Shown piece by piece: positions 34,653 through 43,500 of a stretch of 64,000 nucleotides of DNA. The position numbers and the translations under genes were made by a program. Position 1 is the stretch's first letter; each line of letters starts with the position of its first letter. Source of the DNA: CAZLHO01 sp964559455 (lineage in GTDB: Bacteria > Krumholzibacteriota > Krumholzibacteriia > LZORAL124-64-63); assembly GCA_964559455.1 (NCBI GenBank), contig CAZLHO010000005.1:1-64000 (forward strand), in the 5' to 3' direction. Below the pieces are notes generated by a model. The model searched no databases, was not told the DNA's origin, and saw only the letters and a list, made by a program, of their open reading frames with translations.

Positions 34653-37295
34653 TCACTTGCCCCCCCATCCCCAGCGCACGCCGAATTCCAGCCGGCGAGG
34701 CTGATAGAGACGCGTCGGATCCGCCAGGGAGACCAGTTCGCCCGGACTCGGGAATCGGGCGTAATAGGGGCTGCCCGTCGTCGCATAGACGGGACCGTTG
34801 AAGTAGCGGGTGTCGAACACGTTGAAAACGCGCAGGAACACTCCGCCCCGCCCCGAGGGATCCAGGATCCACTCGCCCCGCAGGTCGACCAGGATCGCGG
34901 ACGGCTTGGTGCCCGAATTGGTCGCCGCGCCGAAACCGAACGCCTGCTCGGTCTGGGGGGTGTACCGCTGGCCGCTGGCCGCCTTGGCCACGCAACTCAC
35001 CGAATACCTGCCCGGCCGGTTGTACGATGCCGTCAGGTTGAGGGTGTGCGTCTGGTCCCAGTTGAAAGGCACCAGCCTGGGCCGCGGGTCCTCGCCGGCG
35101 GCCGCCCGGTTGGCGGTCTCGCTGGGGTCGCTGGCGTTGCCCAAGGCCCGCTGCAGGGTGTAGTCGAGGGAAAGCATCAGGGGGCCGACCTGGCGATAGT
35201 CGATGGCCAGGGTCATCCCGGTGATGCTCCCGAAGTCCACGTTCGTCAGCCGCGCATACTCCGCCCCGGTGTAGGTCTCGACGAACTCGACGCCCAGCAG
35301 GTCGCGCACATCCTTGTAGAAGAAGGTCAGGTCGAAGCCCAGGTCCCGATTGAGAATCTGCTTGTAGCCGATCTCGTACTGCACCGTCTTCTCGGGCTTG
35401 ACGTCGGGGTTGCCGATCATGCCGTAGGAAACCGTGCCGGCCTGCAGGCGCGCCAGGATGTCGTAATCCGAGTTCGCGAACATGGTGCCGATCGAGGGGA
35501 ACTGCGTGAAGTGCCCGTAGGCGAAATGGATGGCGGCCTTGTCCTCGATGGGATAGGCCACACCCAGGCGGGGCGACACCGTGGTCTTGACGGAGGTGTC
35601 CTGCGGATGCGACGGCGGGGCGCCATCGATGGCGTTGGCCGGATTGGCCAGGTCGCTGGGTATCGTCGACTGCGCGTCGAAATAGTCGAGGCGCGCGCCG
35701 TAGCGGACGATCAGGTCCTTGCGCTCGAACTGGTCCTGGACGTAGGCGGCGCCCATCACCGGGAATTTCAACGCCGGCCCCGGGTAGTCGGGCGGCTCGT
35801 CGAGGTGGCGCACCAGGGTGCCCTCTCCGTAGGTGAAATGCATGTCGTTGCCGAATCTCACCTTGGGCAGGCTCAGCTCCATGCCGGTCTTCATCTGGTG
35901 CTCGGGGTTGAGCTGGCTGACGACCGCTCCCTTGAAGAGGAAGGCGTTGGTTTCCTGCAGATAGTGGTTGGTCTGGACACCCTGGTAGTAATAGTCGCCG
36001 TTGGTTCCGGAGTTGCTCAGCTGGAGGGGGTCGTCGTAACGGGAATCGTAGGGATCCTCGTAGAGGTAGTCCTGATATTTGAAGTAGTTCTGTCGCAGGC
36101 TGAGGTCCAGGAAGGTCTTGGCGCCCAGGGTCTGCGTCCAGTCCAGGCCGTGGGAGATGGAGAACGAACGCTGGATCGACAGCGCATCCGGCATGAACCG
36201 GTACGCGTAGGAGTTGGGTCGTCCCTGGCGCTCGTTGAAGACCAGCTGGTAGCTGATCTTCGAGTTGGCCAGCGAGTTGTTCGCAAGCTTGACCACCCCC
36301 GACCATTCGTCGTTGTAGCCCAGGGGCATCGTTTCCCCGTCGCCGGTGGCGACGAAGGTTCCGGTGCTGTCCTCCCGGTCGGTCGGATTGAACCGGCGCT
36401 CGGCATAGACATAGTCGTCGAACAGGGAGCGCCGCCCGCTGACCAGGAAGGTCGTGTCGGGCACCGGCAGGGGGCCGCTGAGCGTCAGCTGGTAGTTCTG
36501 CGTGCCGGTCAGGTGCGGAGTGTCGTCGGTGCGCCGCGCCTCCTCGCGCCCGGGGAAGAAGAAGCCGCCGGCGAACACCTCGGCGTCCGCGAGGAATTCA
36601 TCGGTTCCCTCCTTCAGGACGGCGTTGACCACGCCGCTCATGGCCTGGCCGTATTCGGCGTCGAAGGTCCCGCTGATCACCTGGACTTCCTGCAGGAGCG
36701 AGCGGTCGATCTGCAGGCTCGAAGAGTTGTCGAAGGCGTTGTTGACGCTGACTCCGTCGACCTGGTACTGCACCTCTTCCTGGCGTCCGCCCCGGAAATG
36801 CCCGTCGACGACGCCCGCCTGCAGGTTCACCACGTCGTCCAGGTTCTGGACCGGCAGACTCTCGATTTCCTCCCTGGTCAGGCTGGCCTGGGAGCTGGTG
36901 ACCTTCAGGTCCACGGGCGGCCGCTCGGCGACCACCACCACCTCCTCGGCCCGCAGCGTCGTATCGCCCATCTTCAACTCCAGGCGGGTGGCGCGATCGG
37001 CGGAAACGACGACTTCGCTGATCGTGATCGCGTTGAAGCCCAGGCGGCTGGCCTTCACATCGTACGTGCCCGAAGGCACGTTGAGGATGTTGAAATTCCC
37101 CTCGTTGTCGGTGTAGGCCCCCAGGCGGGTGCCCGCCACGATCACCGTCGCCGCCACCACCGGCCGGCCGTCGGAGTCGATCACCTGACCGGTGATGGTG
37201 CCGGTGGTGCCGGCCTCGGCGGTGACGGGCGCCTGGACAAGACACACGACCGCCAGGATCGCCATGACATACGCCACGCTTTGCAGTCTCGTCAC
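34653..37295 (-). CDS. SusC-like TonB-dependent outer-membrane receptor
   Basis: An 880-residue receptor. I use the GTG at 37295 (GGAGG ten bases upstream) followed by a signal peptide (AYVMAILAVVCLVQAPVTAEA). Residues about 25-110 are a carboxypeptidase-regulatory-like domain (GTITGQVIDSDGRPVVAATVIVAG...GNFNILNVPSGTYDVKASRLGF), residues about 120-230 the plug (REEIESLPVQNLDDVVNLQAGVVDGHFRGGRQEEVQYQVDGVSVNN), and the rest a 22-strand barrel ending FGVRWGWGGK. It imports a large ligand, here probably beta-1,2-glucan oligosaccharides, using TonB energy. No SusD lies beside it. It is the third gene in the LacI-led operon. Confidence 0.9.
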   Translation of the reverse strand: MTRLQSVAYVMAILAVVCLVQAPVTAEAGTTGTITGQVIDSDGRPVVAATVIVAGTRLGAYTDNEGNFNILNVPSGTYDVKASRLGFNAITISEVVVSADRATRLELKMGDTTLRAEEVVVVAERPPVDLKVTSSQASLTREEIESLPVQNLDDVVNLQAGVVDGHFRGGRQEEVQYQVDGVSVNNAFDNSSSLQIDRSLLQEVQVISGTFDAEYGQAMSGVVNAVLKEGTDEFLADAEVFAGGFFFPGREEARRTDDTPHLTGTQNYQLTLSGPLPVPDTTFLVSGRRSLFDDYVYAERRFNPTDREDSTGTFVATGDGETMPLGYNDEWSGVVKLANNSLANSKISYQLVFNERQGRPNSYAYRFMPDALSIQRSFSISHGLDWTQTLGAKTFLDLSLRQNYFKYQDYLYEDPYDSRYDDPLQLSNSGTNGDYYYQGVQTNHYLQETNAFLFKGAVVSQLNPEHQMKTGMELSLPKVRFGNDMHFTYGEGTLVRHLDEPPDYPGPALKFPVMGAAYVQDQFERKDLIVRYGARLDYFDAQSTIPSDLANPANAIDGAPPSHPQDTSVKTTVSPRLGVAYPIEDKAAIHFAYGHFTQFPSIGTMFANSDYDILARLQAGTVSYGMIGNPDVKPEKTVQYEIGYKQILNRDLGFDLTFFYKDVRDLLGVEFVETYTGAEYARLTNVDFGSITGMTLAIDYRQVGPLMLSLDYTLQRALGNASDPSETANRAAAGEDPRPRLVPFNWDQTHTLNLTASYNRPGRYSVSCVAKAASGQRYTPQTEQAFGFGAATNSGTKPSAILVDLRGEWILDPSGRGGVFLRVFNVFDTRYFNGPVYATTGSPYYARFPSPGELVSLADPTRLYQPRRLEFGVRWGWGGK

Positions 37296-37373
37296 CAGGA
37301 TCCTGCCTCCGATTGGACGGGGAAAGTCGATCACGCCGGGGGGGCGGCCTTGCCTCCCCGCGAGACTCGACTT

Positions 37374-39257
37374 CTACTTCACCAGGACGGCCTTGCCCGC
37401 CAGCGACACGTGCTCGCCTCCGGTGCCGGGGTCGATGAACCGCAGGCGGTACAGGTACACGCCGGCGCTGGGCCGCTGGCCCGTGAACAGTGATACGGTG
37501 TTCTCGCCGTCATTCATCAGGCCCAGCTTGCGCCGTTCGACCAGCATGCCGCGCACGTCATAGATCTCCAGGGTCACCAGGTTGCGGTCGGGCATGGCGA
37601 AGCTGATCTGGGGCCTCGACGACGGACCGGCGTAATGCAGCAGCCGCGCATAACCGTCGTAGGGGATGACCGGGTCGCCCACGGCGGTGACGTCGGGCAC
37701 CAGATGCCCCCAGCTGGGGCAGCAGGTTCCCGGAAATTCACGATACCACCAGGTGCGCGTTCCGTAGCTGTCGGTGGTCGGGATGAAGGAATCGCCGTCG
37801 AGATGGACGACGCCGAAGAAGAACGCACCGTCACCCAGACCGCCGGGATAGCCGAGGGCCTTCAGATCGAGGGCCATTTCGGCGGTGTATCCGTTGTCCG
37901 CCTGGGAGCCCAGCGTGTCCACCGTCGTGCCCGCCGGCAACCAGACGGCCACCTCGGCGTCGCCGGATGTCACCAGGCTGAGCAGGTCGTCCTGGGGCAG
38001 CGCCGTGCCGTCGGCCGCCACCTGGAACGACAGCCTCTTCACCAGCAGGGTGTTGTCCGGTCCGCGGTTGGCCAGATCCTCCGCCGTGACGATGAACCCG
38101 TCCCAGCGATTCAGGTCGGGGTGAAATTGGACGACCTGGTCGCGGGCCTCGAAGCCCATGTAGAGCATGTCTCCCCGGTGGTAGACCTTGACCGTGGCGT
38201 CGGCCGGATCGAGCACGAAGGCCTCGCCGCCGTTCACCGTGGGTTGGAACTGGCCGGCGCGGTAGGGCCCGATGCCGTCGTAGCTTTCCCGCAGGACGTC
38301 GTCATCCCAGCGGATATCGAAGCTGTAGACATCCGGCGAACTCCACACGGCCTCGGCCAACTGGCCGTCGATCGCGGGCACCTCGTTGATGGCCGGCACG
38401 ACCACTTCGGGCTCGATGGTCGGCACCACGCCGGTGGCCGTCGTCACATCGGGCCGAGCGTGGATGCGGACCTCGCTGTACCACGAGGTGTTGCCCCAGG
38501 GGCCCTGCCACCAAACCCGGTTGGAGCTGAAACTCGAGACGCTGATGGGCCAGAACCAGTCGCAGTCGTAGACGGAGACGTTCCATTCCACGATGTCGCC
38601 GCCGGCCTGGGTCACGTCGTAGCCCATGGGTGTCAGGTTGAAGCGCATTTCGATGGTGTAGCCGGTGTCCGGGGTCGAATCGTCGTTGGTCACACCGTCG
38701 ACCACGGTGACCGCGTCCCAGGCGTCGATCTGTTCGGGAGTGCGCGGTGAGCCGTGGGGAAGTTCCGCCCAGACGCCGATGAAGCCCGGCAATGTGCCCA
38801 CCGGCTGCGGCTCGGCCAGTTCCTCATGCCACCAGGTGTACATGTATTCGTTCTGTGGCTTGGGGTACCCCGGCTCGGCATGGTTCTTCATGCCCATGAG
38901 CAGACCGTCGAACCGGTTGAACTCGACGCTGCCGCCGATGGACTGGTCCAGGACGGTGGCCGCCAGGTAGAGCTGGTTTTCGTAGACCAGGAACTTGAGC
39001 GTGGCGTGGGTCGGGTCGATGGGCTGCCAGCCGCTTTCGGTCTTCCAGCCGCTGCCGGGGACACCGGCATCGACGGCATACTCGATGACCACCGACTCGG
39101 CCAGGGCCCACCCGGGCTCGTCGAGAACACCGTCCAGGGTGATGGGGTCCAGCGCGGTCCGAGCCCAGATCGCGTCCTCCCGCGGGGCCTGGGCCATGGC
39201 CGGGGCCACGAGGCCCAGAGCCGCGCACAAGAGCAGAGTCGTAATCGTCGTTCTCAT
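37374..39257 (-). CDS. Secreted protein with two CBM9-like domains and a FlgD-like end
   Basis: A 627-residue exported protein: signal peptide MRTTITTLLLCAALGLVAPAMA, then two related carbohydrate-binding-like modules. The first (about 30-270) begins PITLDGVLDEPGWALAESVVIEY and the second (about 285-520) PAINEVPAIDGQLAEAVWSSPDVYSFDIRW; both show the CBM9-like ATLKFLVYENQLYLAATVLDQ / ATVKVYHRGDMLYMGFEARDQ core. The last 90 residues form a FlgD-like domain without the usual PNP (EIYDVRGMLVERRK...GVYLYRLRF...KAVLVK). No catalytic domain is visible, so it is probably a surface glycan-binding protein of the locus. Confidence 0.82.
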   Translation of the reverse strand: MRTTITTLLLCAALGLVAPAMAQAPREDAIWARTALDPITLDGVLDEPGWALAESVVIEYAVDAGVPGSGWKTESGWQPIDPTHATLKFLVYENQLYLAATVLDQSIGGSVEFNRFDGLLMGMKNHAEPGYPKPQNEYMYTWWHEELAEPQPVGTLPGFIGVWAELPHGSPRTPEQIDAWDAVTVVDGVTNDDSTPDTGYTIEMRFNLTPMGYDVTQAGGDIVEWNVSVYDCDWFWPISVSSFSSNRVWWQGPWGNTSWYSEVRIHARPDVTTATGVVPTIEPEVVVPAINEVPAIDGQLAEAVWSSPDVYSFDIRWDDDVLRESYDGIGPYRAGQFQPTVNGGEAFVLDPADATVKVYHRGDMLYMGFEARDQVVQFHPDLNRWDGFIVTAEDLANRGPDNTLLVKRLSFQVAADGTALPQDDLLSLVTSGDAEVAVWLPAGTTVDTLGSQADNGYTAEMALDLKALGYPGGLGDGAFFFGVVHLDGDSFIPTTDSYGTRTWWYREFPGTCCPSWGHLVPDVTAVGDPVIPYDGYARLLHYAGPSSRPQISFAMPDRNLVTLEIYDVRGMLVERRKLGLMNDGENTVSLFTGQRPSAGVYLYRLRFIDPGTGGEHVSLAGKAVLVK

Positions 39258-39314
39258 GAGGTTACCCCCCGTTGACTGCTTTGGCCGCAGTGGAAAAGAG
39301 AAATGGCGGACGGC

Positions 39315-40349
39315 CTAGCCGGTGCCGGCCTTATCCCCTTCCTCCCCTCCCACACTGGCTCCACTGGAAATCCGGACCTTGAGTACGGCCGGAATCACCA
39401 CGCGCACCGGTTCGTCGCAGTGACCGGTATTCAAGTCTCCAAGCAACAAGCCCACAGCCTGGCTGCCCATGCCGCAGGCATCCACGTGAACGCTTGACAG
39501 GGGCGGATTCAGATAGCCGGCGATGGCCACGTCGTCGAATCCCACGACGGCCAGGTCGTCCGGCACGCGAAAACCGGCGCGGTTCAGGGAGGCCAACAGC
39601 CCGATGGCCATGCTGTCGTTGGCGGTGAAGACCGCCGATGGCCTCGGCCGAAGGGCCATCAGCTCGGAACCGGCCTCGAAACCGGTGCTTTCGCGAAAAT
39701 CCCCCTCGACGATCACCGCCCGATCGGGATCGAGGCCCGCGTCGAGGAATGCCTGACGGAAGCCCTGCAGGCGCTCCTCGGCGTCCACGTTGCCCTTGGG
39801 GCCCGAAATGAAGGCGATCTCGCGATGGCCCAGCGACAGAAGATGCTCCACCGCCTGCTTGGCGCCGCCGAAATTGTCGATTCCCAACGAGTGACAGCGC
39901 TCCACGGGGGCGCGGGGACTGAGCAGCACCACGGGGATCCTCCGCCGCACGCGCTCCACCATGTCGATGGATTCCTCGTCCGGCGCCATCATGATCAGCC
40001 CATCGATGCGGCCAAGCATGGACCGGGTGGCGGCGAGCACATCCGCGCTGCTGGAATGGGAACTGGAAAGCAGGATCTGGAAGCGGCTGAGGCGGGCCCG
40101 TCGGTCCATGCCGCGGATGACATCGGAATAGAACTCGCCGAACAGGTCCGGCAGCAGCACGCCGAATGTGCGGCTGCAGCGGGTCGCCAGGTTCTGGGCG
40201 GCGCTGTTCGGCCAGTAGTCGAAGCTCGCGGCCACCCGCACTACGCGTTCCGCAGTTTCACTGCTGACCAGGGAGTTGTTGTTGAACACCCGTGAAACCG
40301 TGGCGATCGAGACTCCCGCAGCGCGGGCCACATCGCGGATTGTTGCCAA
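39315..40349 (-). CDS. LacI family transcriptional regulator
   Basis: A 344-residue regulator. I choose the TTG at 40349 because the DNA-binding domain begins there (MATIRDVARAAGVSIATVSRVFNNN) and the length fits the family; the ATG at 40442 would add 31 residues and place the operator inside the coding region. The hinge is YWPNSAAQNLATRCSRTFGVLLPD, and the ligand domain has the sugar-binding pattern (GIDNFGGAKQAVEHLLSLGHREIAFISGP, SAVFTANDSMAIGLLASL, VPDDLAVVGFDDV). It likely senses a glucan-derived sugar and controls the glucan genes and itself. A consensus LacI-family operator lies 92 bases upstream. Confidence 0.9.
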   Translation of the reverse strand: MATIRDVARAAGVSIATVSRVFNNNSLVSSETAERVVRVAASFDYWPNSAAQNLATRCSRTFGVLLPDLFGEFYSDVIRGMDRRARLSRFQILLSSSHSSSADVLAATRSMLGRIDGLIMMAPDEESIDMVERVRRRIPVVLLSPRAPVERCHSLGIDNFGGAKQAVEHLLSLGHREIAFISGPKGNVDAEERLQGFRQAFLDAGLDPDRAVIVEGDFRESTGFEAGSELMALRPRPSAVFTANDSMAIGLLASLNRAGFRVPDDLAVVGFDDVAIAGYLNPPLSSVHVDACGMGSQAVGLLLGDLNTGHCDEPVRVVIPAVLKVRISSGASVGGEEGDKAGTG

Positions 40350-40441
40350 GGCGGTACTTTCAGGTGGTGGTCCCGCAGCCAATCCTGCGACTCGTGGGGC
40401 CCTGCCTTCGATTCGGCGGACAGTCCTCGGTCCGATCACCA

Positions 40442-40455
40442 TGTAAACGGTTTCA
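40442..40455. promoter_or_regulatory. LacI-family operator
   Basis: TGTAAACGGTTTCA matches the LacI/GalR consensus TGNAANCGNTTNCA at all ten fixed positions. It lies in the divergent region between the LacI gene and the GH94 gene, where the regulator would be expected to bind. Confidence 0.75.
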
Positions 40456-40468
40456 TAAATCCAGAATC

Positions 40469-40490
40469 TTGTCAAGCGCCTCTTTGACAA
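40469..40490. promoter_or_regulatory. Inverted TTGTCAA/TTGACAA pair, possible back-to-back -35 boxes
   Basis: TTGTCAA and TTGACAA are exact inverted copies eight bases apart. Each contains TTGACA on its own strand, pointing away from the other: plus at 40484-40489 towards GH94, minus at 40470-40475 towards LacI. The -10 boxes are not clear (TAAGGA at 40507 on plus), so the promoter reading is tentative. The operator starts 14 bases to the left. Confidence 0.45.
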
Positions 40491-40574
40491 ATCGGGAAAT
40501 ATGATCTAAGGATAGGCTCCCAAGGGCGGCGGACCCCTCGGAAACGACCCTATGCCCGGAAGGATGATTTCACC

Positions 40575-43500
40575 ATGCCCAGGGCCGGAAACTCCGCTCC
40601 CACCCCTCCGGCAGAATGGCCGGCTGCCGTAGCGGTGCTGGCGGGCGGGCGCGACGGGCCCGCTGCGGGCTACGTGGTCCTGGCCACCAAGACCGGGACC
40701 GGCTTCTCCTCCCTGGGCGAGACGGCCCTGACCACCTGGGAAGGGCCAGGCACCGCCGGTCTGCGTTTCTTCGTCCGGGACCTCGACGGCGGAGCGTTCT
40801 GGTCGCCGGGGCGGGTCGGGGCGGCCCTGATCGAAGCGCGCGGGACTCCCGGATCCTTCACCCTGGAGCACACTGAAAACGGCGTGCGGGTCACTGTGGA
40901 GACTTGCGTCCTGGCCGACCGCCCGGCCGAGCTGCGGCGCATCACGCTGGCCGACCTTTCGGGAACGGCCCGCCGTCTGGAGGTGACCTCGCTGGCCGAG
41001 GTCGTGCTGAACCACCCCGAAGCCCATGCCTCCCATCCCTCTTTCTCCAAGCTCTTCCTCCAGACCGAACACGTGGCAAGCGAGCGGTCCATTCTGGTCC
41101 ATCGGCGCCCCCTCGACCCCAACCAGACCCACCCCACCCTGATCCACGCCCTGCTGGAACGGGGCGAAGTCGAGGTCGAGACCGACCGGGCCCGGTTCCA
41201 TGGCCGCGGCCATCATCCAGAACGACCGGAGGCGCTCCTGTCGTTCGATGCGCTGTCGGGCACGACCGGAAACGTGCTGGACCCGGTCGTCAGCCTCAGG
41301 CGAAAGCTGACGATCGCCGCCGGCGGGTCGGCCACGACGACCTTCCTGCTCGGGGCTGCGGCTGACGCACCGTCGGCCAGGGCCCTGTCGGCTGCGTTGG
41401 ACGAGACGCAAGCCATCGATCGAGCCTTCACGGCCGCCCGGGCGGAGGGGGCGCGCCGGTTGGCCGAACTGGGCACTTCCGCCGCAGAGCATGCCTACGC
41501 CCAGCATCTGGCGGCGGCCATCCTGCGGAGGGATCCCGGCCTGCGCGCCGAGCCCGCCGTCTTGGCCCGTGCCGGCGGCGATCCCGCCGGCCTGGCCGAC
41601 CTGGGAATCGAGCCGCGTCGGCCTTTGGCGATCGTGCGATCGGACCGGGCGACCACCGAACGGATGGGGCGGATTTTCCGTTCCTGGCGATCGCTCGACC
41701 TTCCCATCCAGCTGGCCGTGCTGACCGACGACGAAGCGGTCGCCTGCCGCGAACCCGGGAGCATCCATCTGCGCCCGGGGGAGCTCACCCCGCTCCGGAT
41801 GGATCTGCTCCTGGCGACCGCAGCCCTGGTGATCACCGATTCCCCGCCGGCCCTGACGGCTCTGGATCCGCCCGCGGCCGCCGCCCCGTCCCCCGGCCAC
41901 TCTCCTGTTGCCGAGGAGCCGTTTGCGAAGAACCTCGGCTTCTACAACGGGTGGGGCGGCTTCAGCCCGGACGGGCGCGAGTACGTCATCCACGTCACCA
42001 GTGAAGCCGGCGGCAACCTGCGTCTGCCGCCGCGCCCCTGGATCAACGTGCTGGCAAACGACAAGCTGGGCTGCACCATCAGCGAGACCGGCGCCGGCGC
42101 CACCTGGGGCGGAAACAGCCGTGAGCATCGACTGACGCCCTGGTTCAACGACCCGCTGCTGGACCCCCATGGCGACGCCGTCTACCTGCGCGACGAGTAT
42201 TCCGGCACCTATTTCTCCTGCCTGCCCGGCCCGGCGCCGGCGGGGGGCCACTATGAGATCCGCCACGGCCACGGCTACACGAGGTGCCTTCGCTCCGGTG
42301 GATATCTTGCGGTCGAGACTCTCGTCTTCGTCGACCGCCGCGAACCGGTCCGCATCTCCAGGATTCGGGTGACCAACCGCAGCGATGACCCGCGCCTGCT
42401 GTCCCTGTTCTCCTTCAGCCAGCTCGTTCTCGGCGGCCTGCCGGAATACTGCAGCCGCTTCGTCGTCACCTCGCACGATGCCGAGAGCGGGGCGCTGCTG
42501 GCCCGCAACCGCACCGCCGGTCCCTTCGCCGGGCATTGCGCCTTCGGCGCGGTGGTGGGTGACGATCATATGACGGCCGTGCACCACAGCGGAGACCGGA
42601 CCGCCTTCCTGGGGCCCGGCGGCGACCCGACCGCTCCGGAAGCTCTCGGGTCGCCACATCTCGACGGTTGTTCGGGCCCCGGGCTGGACCCCTGCTTCGC
42701 CCTGCAGGCGACTCTGGCCCTGGCCCCCGGCGACACCGCCGAGACCTGGGTGCTGCTGGGACAGGAAGAGGACAGGGCGAAAGCCCTCGAACTGGTGGCC
42801 GGATTGGGGGTCCCGGGAGCCTGCGAGGCGGCCTGGCGCGCCACCCGGGATTCCTGGCGCCGAGACCTCGACGGCATCCAGGTGCGGACCCCGTCCGCAT
42901 CCCTCGATCTGATGGTCAACGGGTGGTTGGGCTATCAGACCCTGGCCTGCCGCATGCAGGGACGTTCGGCGCTGTACCAATCGGGAGGCGCCTTCGGCTT
43001 CCGCGACCAACTGCAGGATTCGCTTGCCCTGATCGCCTTGCGGCCCGAGCTGACCCGCCGCCAGATCCTGCTGCACGCCGCCCACCAGTTCGTCGAGGGC
43101 GACGTCCTGCACTGGTGGCATCCTCCCTCGGGCCGAGGCATCCGTACTCGTTTCGTCGACGACCTTCTCTGGCTGCCCCTGGCCACGGTGGAATACATCG
43201 GCGCCACCGGCGACCGGGGAATCCTGTCGGAACAGGCCTCCTACCTGACGGCGCCCGCCCTCGAGCCGGGCCAGGACGAGGTCTTCCTGCAGCCGGAACC
43301 CGCCGGGGAGTCGGCCGACCTGTACGACCATTGCTGTCGCGCCCTGGACCGCTCCCTGGCCCGCGGAGCCCACGGGTTGCCTCTTTTCGGAACAGGCGAC
43401 TGGAACGACGGCATGAACCGCGTCGGCCGCGAGGGCCGGGGCGAGAGCGTATGGATGGGGTTCTTCCTCGTGAAGATCATCGACGGCTTCCTGCCGCTTT

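Noticed and set aside
34612..36306. N-terminal extension of the giant FlgD-domain protein
   Set aside because: The frame is open up to 36306 but runs antisense-like through the receptor gene with low-complexity sequence; the signal peptide and ribosome binding site place the start at 34611.
40350..40490. Longer LacI protein starting at 40442 or 40490
   Set aside because: The extra residues have no family character and would put the operator and promoter region inside the gene.
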